DNA of 64,000 nucleotides, taken from Scolanthus callimorphus (lineage: Eukaryota; Cnidaria; Anthozoa; Actiniaria; Edwardsiidae). Shown here piece after piece: positions 1 through 11,625 of the stretch (its first letter is position 1; the number at the start of each line of letters is the position of its first letter). The position numbers and the translations under genes were made by a program. The stretch lies in assembly GCA_033964015.1 (NCBI GenBank), contig CM066912.1, positions 29,226,532-29,290,531 on the forward strand, in the 5' to 3' direction. The notes beneath the pieces are model-generated. The model worked only from the letters and a program-made list of their open reading frames with translations. It had not been told where the DNA came from and ran no database searches.

Positions 1-430
1 AAAAATTGGGCTCTTTGTTTGTTGCTTATTTGTTTGTTTGCGTGCATGTGTGGTTGCTTGAGAGCGGCTTCGGACTTCTTTTTTCCTTTCGTTTGTTTCG
101 TGTTTGTCAGTAAGTTTGTTTGTTTGTTTGTTGCTTGCTTGTTTGTTGCGTGCATATGTGGCTGTTTGAGCATGTTGCAACTAAAGTGATGGAGTACCCG
201 GGCGTCGGAGATGGAGAACCCGGGCGTCGTCTTTTTTCTTTCGTTTGTTTGTTTGCTTGTTTGTTTGATTGTGGCTTACTTTTTTGCGTGCATGTGTGGT
301 TGCTTAAGAGCGGATTATATGGTGGAGAATCCGGGCTTCGGACTTTCTGATTTCTTACCTTTGTCTGTTTGCTTGTTTGTTTCTTGTGTTTGTGAACATG
401 CTCAAAATCGGTTGTCCAATTAAATAGTTC
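1..430. repeat. TTTG-rich low-complexity tandem repeat
   Basis: The stretch is dominated by (TTTG)n/(TTGC)n. A GCGTGCATGTGTGG-containing block recurs about every 110-130 bases (near 40, 148 and 287), each time followed by a CGG-rich segment ending in GGGC(G/T)TCGGA or similar. This is a degenerate minisatellite in the intron before the first visible MICAL exon. The open frames it gives are periodic artefacts. Confidence 0.6.
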
Positions 431-497
431 TTGTTGAAGTCCCTTTTCTTGTCTGCAGTAGCGGAACTTATGTCACATTTTTTGTTCCTGTTTCTAG

Positions 498-3400
498 CTC
501 CACCCAAGCCGCCTCGTACGTTTTCCCACAAGGGAGAGCCCCCCGTCTCACCAGCCGAAGAAGCTCGTGAAGAGGACGTGGTTAGCGGTTCAAGCGAGGA
601 AGACACGCTAGACTGGGCTAACAGCTCTCAGCTTAAGCGCTCAGGCGCAAGGAGATACAGGGTAACATTATAAACTGTGTTACCTTTACTCTCCGTATTT
701 GGGAACGTTGCGTGACACTGTCACGCGATGACATGACCATCATGAAATCGTTTTCAGCCGCATTCAGGCTTCTGTCAATTGAACTCCGATCTTCTCTCAA
801 TATTGGTCAAACAGTTTCCTTAGACGGCCCGTAGAGATGATATAGCTGTTTGCGTTTCAGCATTTCCTCGTTGTTCGGGGAGAGGCAGAAAAGGAAGCGT
901 GCTCTCAAAATACTGCGATTTGATTGGTGGAGACTAGTGTTTTGGCACGTACTAATGCAAATTGTCATAGCAACGACTCGTTCGATCAATAGAAACGTAG
1001 TGTTTGTGCCTCTGGGACGCATCTTTCCCGTGTAAAAATAACAAAAATAGTTTGTCTCCACGCTTGAACGCAAATAGCAGTATCAAAAATTATCATGTCA
1101 TTGTTGTATGGAAGGCGGGTTTTGGATCCCGTATTTACACGCTTAATATACAGTAATTATGTATCTCAATAATAAATGCAAGCACATTCTCCTTCTTCTC
1201 ACTAAAGGGCAAAGGTAAATCTGACGCACCCGAGGAGAGAATCAAGCAAGCCGAACAGGCTAAGATCAGAGCTGCCATGAAACAACGCGAATCAAAGCGA
1301 TTACGACAAGCTCAGCAAATACAAAGGGAGCTACAGGAGCTAGAGGTCAAACAGGCTGCGGTCGAGAAAGATGGAATTCAAGTGGAAAAAGCTATGCGAT
1401 CTGAAAAATGTAAGTCGTAACAAAAACGTGGATTATATGACCTATAGTAGGCGTACATTCTATGTATTAGACGTTCCTCTTACTTGCTTTTAATTTGTTT
1501 GCGTTTTCATTGAAGGCTAGTATTGCTCAAACAGAGTGCTTCAGTTGTATTTTATCCAACATCATTTTCTTGGCTTGCTTGTGAGGCCGAACTTTTAAGC
1601 GCATTTTCTGCCACTTTTTGTAGTGACGAAGCCAGAAGAGCAAAAGCTAATGATGCAATGGTTCAAGGTAATCAACAGGAAGAACGCCTTGGTTCGATAT
1701 GAGTCGGAACTTGTCATACAGTAAGTAAAACCTGTTAGGCCGATTCCAAACCTGTTCACCATGCACATTCAACACGCTAAATTTCCCATAGCTCAATTCT
1801 TACGCGCGCGTTGATTGGTTAAAAACGAGTGAGATTTAACGTGGAATTCAATGGCTGAAAGCTGAATTCGACAAAATCACAGGTTACCCGCGCGCAAGGA
1901 AAATCGAAAGCTCGAATTATTTCACTAAAATAATATTAAATCTTTGCTATATGGGATTCAAGGAAAATTCATGACTCGACTCGTAGCTTCCAGTCTGGAT
2001 ATCAAATTGAAAGATAGGTATTCTTAAAGTCATCGTTGAGCGTGCGCTAAGCATAACGCGTTAGTGCAGGGCTCGAAATTGCGCCCGATACAGGCGTAAA
2101 TACGCCTAAAATTGTCCTTTTACGCCTAACGTTTTAGACTTAGGCGTAAAATAAAGACTATGTTTTCAGTTTCTACAGTGTTCTCCTAGTGTATTGACGC
2201 CTAGATTTTTGATGAATTACACCTATAATGTTGGTACAAGGCGTAAAGTTACGACTATGATTATTTCTTAATTTCGAGCCCTGTAGTGTACAAATCCTGT
2301 TTTTCATTGAGTGAAGCTTGTTTGACAGGAGCTTTGCGGCCCAAGCGATGTAATGCTAGAGTTAGACAGTCAGAACAAAAGTAAAATGTAATGTTGTAAT
2401 GTTTTTTGTTTCTTCAGCGCAAACTCAATTCAACTTGAGGATCAGCAAGGCCGGCTGGAACAAGAAATTCGAGAGTTACTAATGAAAGAAGGTAATGTCG
2501 TAGAGGGTCTGAACTTTATTGTAATTTGTATTTTGCTGTGACCGGAGTTGCTATAGGAATGTTTTAACCATGCCTTTGTTGATGATTACCAGCGTTCAAA
2601 CGCGCGTCGTTTAATCTAAACGTTTAAATTGACGCTCTCGTACTAATCCTTGTGTGGTAAACAACAATCACAACAAGTTTGGAGATAATTCACTGGCCCG
2701 ATCTCATCGCTCAGAATGACAACTATGTACAATTGTTTTCAATAAATGTTCCAGGAGCAACGGAGCAGGATCAAGTAATGATTCAAGCGAAGACGAAGGA
2801 GCTGGTTGATATCGTGGAACAGCGTAATAACTTGGTGGAGTTACTGGACGAGGACCGGAAACGGTGAGCACGGGTTCTCCACCAGTTTACCCAGTCAGCC
2901 ACTACTTTGTTATTATATTTGATACTAGAAGAGGAATTGCGTGTAGAATCCTATGATATCTCTTTTTTGTGTAAATTGAGGACGAGATATCATAGGATTC
3001 AAGTATATTCAAAGCGTTCAGTTGGTAGATTCCGCCGAAAATCGCTGCGCGACTCGTGCGATATCGCTTTTTTCGTGCTCTTTTCTTAGCGGAATCTAGC
3101 CTCCTGAAGCTTTGAATAATCCTATAGAATCCTATGATATCTCTTTGTGTCGAAATTGGGGACGAGAATATCATACGCGCAGCCGACGCGGTTTTACAAA
3201 CATGAGTGTATGGAACACTGACTATGATATCACAGAGCCAGAGTCCTCAGTTGGCCGGTAGGGAGGCAAGGTGACCGAATGGTCTAAACCGTTTCCCTCG
3301 CACCTCTGTACCGGGGACTCGATTCCCAGCTCGGGATGATCGGTTTTTTCTATTTGTCTTGGGCGTATCTTTTACCTAATGCTTCATCGTGGGTAGAGAT

Positions 3401-6400
3401 GACTCGTCATTTCTCTTGTGTTTCACGTCTTTCGGATGAGACAATAAGCAAAGGTCTCGTCTCGCCGATTAGCTAGTCGTAGGCTAGAAGATTGAGACGT
3501 AAATAAAGTGCCTTACTTACTGTAAGCCATCCTCGGTAATCCGGCTTTTTTTTCTTGCGCAGTGGTAGAGCGCCGGGCTTATGTGCGGGAGGTTTTCTGA
3601 AATAATTGAGGAGAAGGTGCTGCCTTTGCTCTAACATCTGCAAATGGTTAGGCCTTCGCGTCTTCTCGGATAAGGACGTTAAACCGTAGGTCCGTCTCTA
3701 ACATGCACTACACTAACCTGAACCAGAGGGACGTTAAAGAACCACGTGGACGTCGGAAGTTGCCCATCCTCATTGCAGGACTTACAACTTACTAACCTGC
3801 ACCACACAGACCAAGGGAACCTCGTAATTGGGGCCTCGCTCTGTGAGGTTTTCCTGCCCCTCGGGCAAATCTAATAAACTATTGTCTCATACGAATAACC
3901 AATTTCTGATCAAGCTGAGAATCTCTACGTGGTGATACTGTAACGAACTCAGTGCGGCTAATCTAAGCAAACCAATCTCTATCAACGTAGTGAACAAGAT
4001 GTCAAGCTCTACGAGCGCACTCCTGTTCCCGTTTGACAAGATTATATGAACGACGACAACGACCAGTTATGGACCAGTTTTCACGACAGGAACAGAACAA
4101 AATGTCCTGTGTCTCACTCGGAAGCGAAACCGGAACGCAGTTCATAACTGTTTTCTTCCGTTGTGGGCCGTGTGAGTGGACCTCAACTTATTGTCTTAAA
4201 CGAATGATCAGTTCATCAGTCCCTACCGTAGTCGGACCAGGAATACAGCTTTCCTAAACTATTTTTCTAAATTTCCAGAGAACAAGAGGAAGATCGTGCA
4301 TTTGAAAGTATGTTGGCCGCAAAAGGTAAGTGACGCGTTCGCGGCACTGACTACTGACTACATTCAGTGAATTATTTATTAATATTACTTCTATATATTA
4401 CCCTAAGCGTTTGACCTTTAAAAACTAAAACATATAACCATTTGATGTTAAACGTATCCTAAACTTGAACTTAAAGCATACAATACATTTTCGCTGTTAT
4501 TAAACAATGCACCCAAAAGCAGTGAACTTGAACCATACAATAAACCTTAAGATAAACTACGTTTTAAAAAGGCCTATGAATTTTTAACTTGACCTTATTA
4601 ATAATCGTTTGAACTTAAAATGAAAAGCATAAACAAATCACGTGTTTTGATCCCTTGCTTGCGAGTTTCGGGTTGACGCGGTTTTTGTTTTTACTCCTTA
4701 CCATTTCTCCGTAACGCTCCAAATATTGCTTTTAATCCTGAGGCAGATGTGCCTATGAAATCCCCTGGTTTAAAAAGCTAAAAGCATACATGGCCCGATA
4801 GCAATTGCGTTTATTTTCTTGTGCTTTTAAGATGTAACGTGTACTTTGAAAATTGGCTGGTTGGTTGGCTTATTTTAAGATTGTGTTTTAGTTATTTTAA
4901 AGATAAATTACGTTTCCTCTAACATATAAAACGTGTGCAAGAGGACTTTTAGATAAAAGGCTGAGTAAAATGCCACTTATAATGTTACAATCATGGATAT
5001 TTTGCACAGCGTAAATATTTTTCTCGTTTTGCCCACGCTGTCGGATAATATGATTCGTTGCTCTCAAATTAGTCTATCAGAATGATTTGTATTGCATCGC
5101 CAAGCGTTCCAAACAAATTCTAAAAAATATTGGAATTGAGCATAAAAACGTTTCCATCTCCACAGAAAATTTTCCCTCCTATCAGTTGTAAAACTTGGTT
5201 TGTCTTGTTCGATGATTAAATCTAGTTTGTGCCTTCCAATACTTCGAGAGTTTGGGTATCATTCGCTGGATGTAGGTAAGTTTCGTTTTGGCAAACAATC
5301 CTTTGCGCACCGTGAAGTTGCTTGATGTTGTTCTGAAAAACCGCGTCAACCGAAGGCTGTTCCGTTACTGCCTCTTCCTGTCGGGCTCCTCTTGACCAGT
5401 TCATCCCCCTGTTGAGGATCTTTGTCCCAGCTTCTTCCAGGAAAGAACGCTGGGTTCTATGACCCAAGTTTTAACTCGTTGCAAGACTTTGGAATGGTTC
5501 TGCGCTTTGTTGTTGATTTATTTGCCTTGTTAGTCAAATGTGTTTACTTGTTTGTGTAGTCATTGCTCGTCTTATTTATTGTGTGCTTGTATATTTTACC
5601 TGTTTTGTTTTCGTTGTTGCTTTTGCTTGTCATGAGCGGTTTTTTATACGACTGTTACTTGCATTCTGAAGTGATTACTTGAGGTTCGGAGTAGACCCTC
5701 TTTGCAACTAGCGGTCGAAATTTAACTGAATCATATTTAGAAAAAAATACCATTGTACCACAAAGAGCTACATCAGTTTCGTCAAAGGCTGGTTTCTATA
5801 TTGTCGTATCAGTCGTCCAAGTCGTCATGTTTTTAAAATTATAATTCATTTAACATTTTTGGCTGTCATTCGATAAAAAGGTTTCTTAAGCCCTGGCTAA
5901 ACTAGGACACATGTAGCGCGCAACATTGTAGCCGGACACATGTTTCCTTCATGTTTTCCAGCTTAGCCACGCGAGAAACATTGTTGCGCGCAACAAATTT
6001 TGTAGCCGAGACACAAAGAAATGTTTCTTCTCAGACAGGAAACATTTCATGTGTCCGAGACACATCCGTGTGATGTTCCCTAGTTTAGTCACTCGGGGAA
6101 ACATGCAGGACACAAATGTTGCGCGCTACATGTGTCCTAGTTTAGCCGTAGCTTTACAGTCGTATGAAGACTCGCTCTAATACTAATTATGCAACTAACC
6201 TATGATACCCCAGACAAGGCCAAGAAACGGCACTCATACCATGCCCAGTACTGTAGATCCGTACCCTCTATTGACAGGGCACATCGTCGTCACTCGTGTA
6301 ATATCAGTTGAGTATGGATTCTCTTTCTCATTCTAAAATGGTCTTTCCACACCTGTATGTTCTGCAACTTCATAGCTCACCTGGAAAAATAAAAGTACTT

Positions 6401-7332
6401 TCGGCTCATACGAGCCCTCATCAGTTATCTTAATCCAGGTTCGTTCTTGAGAGGTCAGTATAGTCACCGCTTCGTTCCATGTGGGATGGTGTTAAGGCTC
6501 GCACGCATGCGTGAAACGTGACGTCATGCGGAGCCGGCTCGCAGGTTATTTCCTGCGTACGGACCTCTCTCTTTCGTGAGAGGAAACACACAGTACCATG
6601 AAAAGTCTTTGGCGAGTTTCATTGTTTGCATTTAAGCTCATTTGCGTAAATACCAAAGAGAATCAGACAGTACAAGTTTTGACGATTTTTTGAATATCAA
6701 CATAAGTAAATGAATGATATTACAGTTGTAAAAGAAAATTTTAACTTATAATGATACTTTTGTCCATGTTCAAGACAGGCCAAAATGAGTTTATTACTAC
6801 TTTTCAGTCTGTGTTTTTCCTCTCGAAATCGTAACTTAATCGTTTAAACATCTTTAAACGTTAAAAATCTAAATAAAATATTTCTTTATGAATGCCATAA
6901 ATATCTTATATAAAATCTGTTCTACTTATCTAAATAGATCTAAACCTAAATATCAACAATAATCAAATATTATGCAAGGAGGTTGTAAATAAAGGGAGTC
7001 ATAATTGGGCTCATTTAGACTGCTTGCGGTAGATGGCGTTTTCAGGACAGAAACAGCATCGACGCTTTGTACAGCGGTCATTTTGGACGACGCATGCGCA
7101 CACGTTTTCGGGATGTGCGACAGGGCAAGGTTCTTGTCATGGAAGTTCATCTTTCCTCGAGCAGGCTAAAGTATACTTTCTTCTCAAATCTGCCTCCTAG
7201 CTATAAAAGTGGGTTCTAATTTTCTTCTTGAATCTCACAATTTACTTCTTTAAGCAGGTAAAGTGTAAGATCAGTTTTTACCAGGTTTTACATAATTTTC
7301 GTCTCTTTATAGGTTTTATCACGTCAGTATAA
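498..7332 (+). CDS. MICAL-family protein, C-terminal bMERB domain (3' end of gene)
   Basis: This is the last part of a gene whose 5' end lies left of the window. Exons read: 498-661, 1208-1409, 1624-1720, 2418-2491, 2755-2863, 4279-4325 and probably 7313-7332, all with AG/GT borders and matching phases. The translation begins with a proline/serine/acid-rich linker (PPKPPRTF, then EEAREEDVV). It continues as an uninterrupted charged coiled coil: QRESKRLRQAQQI, then MMQWFKVINRKNALVRYESEL, IQLEDQQGRLEQEI, ELVDIVEQRNNLVELLDEDR and REQEEDRAFES. The order and motifs match the bMERB (DUF3585) domain at the C-terminus of MICAL and MICAL-like proteins, which binds Rab8/Rab10-type GTPases and folds back on the catalytic part in MICALs. 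The proposed last exon adds G-F-I-T-S-V and a stop, similar in length and in the Lys-Gly-Phe start to the MICAL3 tail. That exon is tiny and about 3 kb away, so it is the least certain. The absence of the FAD, CH and LIM regions is only a window effect; MICAL versus MICAL-like cannot be decided here. Confidence 0.85.
2938..3175. repeat. Palindromic element in MICAL intron
   Basis: GAATCCTATGATATCTC recurs in direct and inverted form (about 2946, 2985 inverted, 3126), with a second inverted pair around AGATTCCGC/GCGGAATCT (3027/3092). It reads as a small composite foldback element between the exons at 2863 and 4279. Confidence 0.55.
3262..3515 (+). mobile_element. tRNA-derived SINE
   Basis: Begins with a tRNA-like head: A-box-like GTGACCGAATGGTCTAA near 3271 and B-box-like GGACTCGATTCCC near 3315. 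A body follows containing TTTCACGTCTTTCGGATGAG (near 3420). The same body occurs behind a different tRNA-like head at 45873-46137, which supports a SINE family and not a tRNA gene. Confidence 0.65.
3555..3900 (+). mobile_element. SINE-like element, second family
   Basis: Starts with a short tRNA-like piece (AGTGGTAGAGCGCCGGGCTT). It ends with GCCTCGCTCTGTGAGG and CCCTCGGGCAAA followed by an A-rich tail. The same tail (GCCTCGCTCTGTGAGG, CCCTCGGGCAAA, then TAAA repeats) is seen near 25950-26010, as expected for a dispersed retroposon. Confidence 0.5.
5888..6155. mobile_element. Foldback element, termini CTAAACTAGGACACATG
   Basis: The left end CTAAACTAGGACACATGTAG is answered by CTACATGTGTCCTAGTTTAG at the right end, with GCGCGCAACA/TGTTGCGCGC just inside. 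About 268 bp, no coding capacity, in the last MICAL intron. Looks like a non-autonomous DNA element. Confidence 0.65.
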
Positions 7333-7821
7333 CAAAAGGACTTCAGTGAAGTCGACAAATCTCATCGCTCTCTATGACGGGTGGCTCTACGAGCTTCTTG
7401 GTTTTCTACATTTCATCAGCAGATGCTGGAAACATGTGCAAACCCAAAAATGTGTTCCTGAAAACGAATTGGTTACGAGAATAACAATCAACACGACACT
7501 CAAAAGGGTCGCTAGGCAACGCTAAAAAAAATCCCACAAGGCTGGGTATCATAGACCGGCTGGATTCTGCTTGCGACTTTCACTTTCACGTAAAAACCAA
7601 CACGCATTGCTTCATTTGTAATTTAAGCTTAAAAGAGCACAATGCATCTGGTTTTTCATTCAAAGTCTCTCTGAAACCATTTTGCAATATCAATTTAGAG
7701 TAGGAGTCCTTTACCAAGAGTAAGAATATTGGACTAGTGTTGTCTCCGTCAGCGTCAGAAGTGTCTATTTTTAGTAACATTTCTTTTGCTGTTGTTTGTT
7801 TGGTTAGTTTCCCACTATACA

Positions 7822-7992
7822 CAGGGAATTTCTGTGAAAACCCATCCATGGGAAAAGCTGAACTCCCCATGGTAGAAGAAATTGTTCGGATTTCCCCTGG
7901 CTATCCATGTGAATTCCGAACACGTCCCATGCGCTGCGCCTTGGGAAATTCAGCTTTTCCCATGGTTTTTGCAGAAATTCCCTGTGAATTAG
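7822..7992. mobile_element. Foldback element, termini CAGGGAATTTCTG
   Basis: CAGGGAATTTCTGTGAAAAC at the left is matched by an inverted GCAGAAATTCCCTG at the right. CCATGGGAAAAGCTGA inside is matched by TCAGCTTTTCCCATGG. The total is about 170 bp. Confidence 0.6.
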
Positions 7993-9084
7993 TGAATCGA
8001 ACTACCAGTTGTTGCATTTCATTCGTATGACTTACAGTTGATTATATGACGTAAAGCAGTGTCCTACAATTTGGTTGACTCCAAGTCTCTGTTCAGTTTT
8101 ATGGGAAACTGTGTATCTAAAAATATAGATATTGGGGAGCGACCTATGGGAGCTTCTTACTCTTTGTAATGGACCGTTGTTCAGAGCTGTTGTGTATGCC
8201 AGACCCTAATATTATAAAACAAGCAGATGGAAAAGTATAGAAGTTTATATATTGATAGGATTGAAGGCATGTATTGATCAAGCATGGAACGAGGAATGAC
8301 CGTTTCTATTCTCATGTTTATGGACATTTTCCACTGGAAAGAGTTGTAGTTATAACGAATATTCCGTACAGAAACCCAAACATGATCTGTAACGAAAAAT
8401 CAAAATGAATACTTTTTATTGCAGACTGTCAAAAAGACGTGGAGAGAATAAAAAATATGTGCATGCAAAAAAATATTAACAAATAAAACAAAGCTTTGTT
8501 TTAGAACAGGTTTATTAAGCTGTTTTTACAACTGAATTCGTCGTTTCGTACTGCGTGTTTTTTCAAAGGTTTTTTGGGGTTTTCTGTTCAGGGCATTCGA
8601 ACTGTCGGAACCGATGAGGTTCTTGTCCTGGTTCGTCTAGTACAGACCGGGTATTCGTCGCGACGAAACAAAAAGCCAGTCGACTGTCAGCGCAGTCAAA
8701 CTTTCTGAACCAATCATGTTCTTGTACGAAAAGCCGGTCAACTGCACTGACTGAAACTGGCGAAGAACCTCATTGGCCGAGAGAGTTTCGCTATTGGAAC
8801 ATTCTCGAAACGAAATCTGTTTTTTTTTTAATTGGAGTAGCGCGAAACAATGAATTTTTCTGTAAGGGGTTACAATTCGGTTACAATAATTTATTTTTCA
8901 AAACCTCCGTTTTCAAAAAGATTACCGTCCACAAAACCCGTTTCGATAAGTTTTGTGAGAAGTGGTCTAACACAAGAGAAACGGGTGCGCATGATACTAC
9001 CGCTATACGATGGAGTACATATTTTAAACGGGTCGCGCAGCAAATTTCAAGTGAAGTGAAAATGAAGAAACGCCTTCGAAACAA

Positions 9085-9165
9085 CCTCGTTCCCAGGGTG
9101 TTCTGGGTAATGTTTAAGATGGCGAATCATCTCGAAAATTACTACCCAGAAGACCCTGGGGAATA
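9085..9165. mobile_element. Short palindromic element, CCCAGGGTCTTCTGGG family
   Basis: CGTTCCCAGGGTGTTCTGGG and its inverse CCCAGAAGACCCTGGGGAA flank about 40 bases. Related copies occur at 9335-9565 and 62335-62430. Confidence 0.6.
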
Positions 9166-9334
9166 GAGGTAATTGCCATCGACGGTGGTGACAGCCTGTT
9201 TCTGGGCGGTCTTCCTGTGGTTGACCGGATATGTGACGTCAACTGACAGAGTGAGTTCATAGGCTTGTAGCGCAGGCCTTTTAAAAACTAGACGCACACC
9301 CGGAGGGTGGACAGCCTATGGTGAGGCACTCCAT

Positions 9335-9565
9335 CAACCTCGTCCCCAGGGTCTTCTCGGTCATTTTCAAAATGGCGGTTGACTCCAGAGAAGACCCTGG
9401 GGGAGGCTGAGTCACATGACCACTGTTTGAAAACATGGGAACGAGGTTTGCCCTTTGTTTCGAGATGGTCACGTGACTCAGCCTACCCTCCCCCAGGGTC
9501 TTCTCTGGAGTCAACCGCCATTTTGAAAAACGACCGAGAAGACCCTGGGGACGAGGTTGTCATTC
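9335..9565. mobile_element. Double palindromic element, CCCAGGGTCTTCT family
   Basis: Contains four alternating copies of CCCAGGGTCTTCTC and its inverse around AAAATGGCGGTTGACTCC. One small palindrome is mirrored into a larger one (tail-to-tail pair), so both arms are open in several frames without coding meaning. Confidence 0.6.
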
Positions 9566-10629
9566 CATGTTCCATTCGCCTTATCTACCACAGGGAACCC
9601 ACTCAGGACGTCGGTGACAACCGAGGCGACAAATAAGTTTCAGTTGCTATCGAGAACATTCTGACTTTGTAACAATATTTTATTTTATACACAGTGATAT
9701 TGTACACAATGACTTTACTAATTTAGGGTTGCAAATGTACACCTTTTTGTTCTACAAGAATGATAAACGTTAGTCGTGAAAACTAAAAAAAAACAGCTAT
9801 TATACTCTGGCCATCTCCATTTCTATAGACATACCGCTTTCTAACAAAGTGCAGTCAATTGGCTTCCCTTGCGAGACGTCGAGACAAAAGCCAATCCACT
9901 GCACTATAGGGCGAAACTGGGCAAAGATCTGATTGGCTCACACGGTTTGATTGACTGTGCAGTCACTTAGCTTCCAATTCACTGCACTAAGCCAATTCAC
10001 TGCACTAAGGCGAAACTGGGCAAGGATTTGATTGGCTCACATGATTTGATTGACACTTGGTCGCTTGTTACCTAAAACAGCTGTAACTTTCCGTTGTTGA
10101 GAAGCTTTTATAGTGAAAAGAAATTTGAAGTTAGAACGTAACATGTACAACAAAATCTTTACATTTTAGTTCCATGCCGCAATAAATCTACTTTACTCGC
10201 AATAAATCTACTTTTCTCAAGTAAAAAGAGAAATAAGTTCAACTCTCACATTGAAAAATGATCTTTGTTTCCCAAGACAAACACTGAATTTATACACAGC
10301 TTCAGAAATCTAATATTGAAAAGAAAAGAAACAGAAATAATAAACAAAAGATTCATTTATACATAGTTTAATCGAGTCGTGCAATTTTTGTTCACCGTCT
10401 CGAGAAGTTATCTGGAAAGTTTACTTTGTAATAAATTTTAAAAACTCTATTAAAGGTGAATATATTTTTTTTAAAACAATATTTTCTGCACTATATAAAT
10501 TAATCTTATAAATTAAATATTCTGGTTATCCTATTGTTAATATATACTTTATAATATTTTTATAGTTGTTCATCTGATGCACGGAGCACGAGACCAAACT
10601 CTTCGTACTTGATGTAGTCATCTATTTAA

Positions 10630-10945
10630 AGGCCCGTTTACACTTGCTGCAATTTCTGTCGCGCGAGTCGCGGCGATTTTTCTCGCACGTACGTACGCGT
10701 CAACTCAAAATCACTAATGTAAACTAAGCGAACTCGGCGCGACCGATCGCGTGATGCTGCGGAGATTTCAAACATGTCCGAAGCTCTTTGCAACTTGATG
10801 CGATTTGAAGAAAAGAGAGCACAGAAATCGCAGCGGATTTGCATCTCTCGACATCTCGTTTACACTAGAGAGTTGGAATTGCATCTCGCGCAAGAAAAAT
10901 CGCCGCGACAAATGCAACAAAAATCGCAAGTGTAAATCGTCCTTA
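10630..10945. mobile_element. Foldback element, termini CGTTTACACTTGC
   Basis: CCCGTTTACACTTGCTGCAA and GTCGCGGCGATTTTTCTCGC at the left are matched by inverted GCAAGAAAAATCGCCGCGAC and TCGCAAGTGTAAATCG at the right. Length about 315 bp. Confidence 0.6.
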
Positions 10946-11139
10946 AAAGGGTGTTTTTCGTCCCTTGTATGTGTTTAACGTTGTGCGTACTCCTGTACAT
11001 TAACGATGCAGAAATATGTTTTACATATTTTGAGTCAGATCAAGAAAGTTCTCTTTGAAAAGCGTCGTTTTCAAAAATTTCTTTTTATGGTTTCCACTGA
11101 CTATATTTGGAATTCCAGAAGTTTTTCTGGCTTATTTCC

Positions 11140-11300
11140 CACGCTAAGTTGCCGACAAATTCGTCAAAATTTTTGAGAGAAACGCTGCTCGTGGCTGCTC
11201 GTTTAGGTCGCCATCTTTGTTTTCGCCCCCCGAGAGCCTGGTACTATTACACAGGCAACCCGCATCACGCACGAGTAGACATTGACGAAAACGACACCAA
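11140..11300 (+). repeat. Dispersed repeat shared with 44810-44965
   Basis: GAGAGAAACG, GCCATCTTTGTTTT, CACAGG(C/T)A(A/G)CCCGC and TCACGCACG appear in the same order and spacing here and at 44810-44965, with moderate divergence. Unclassified dispersed repeat. Confidence 0.55.
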
Positions 11301-11625
11301 AATATTCTTGATACCTAATCCACATGGGAAAAAACTAAGTATTTATTGACCAGATGGGGAAGCCCCGGGGCCTTTATTCCAGAGCTTATCCATCGTACTT
11401 TTCCAAGGTTCTCGAAGCATTTATCGACAGTTGTTGTGATGAATCCAGACACTGTACAGCACAGGGTAACCAATGGGTTTGCAAAGGGCCCCTTTTTGAC
11501 AGGTTGGTAGGGCACTCCCAAAATATGTCCCAACCCCCTTAAACAGGCTCCATTTGTTCCCCTCTTCTGTCCATCTATACAGCTTTGAAAAATAAACTTA
11601 GTGATAGTGATGGATGTTGTTGTAC

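Larger units (their letters stand above)
7333..11340. other. Intergenic stretch without recognisable gene
   Basis: Lies between the proposed MICAL stop and the 3' end of the docking-protein gene. I see AT-rich sequence, several foldback elements (listed separately) and direct repeats around 9850-10030 (CCAATTCACTGCACTA, GCGAAACTGGGCAA) also echoed near 8690-8770. AATAAA at about 8482 could serve the MICAL transcript, but this cannot be shown. Confidence 0.5.
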
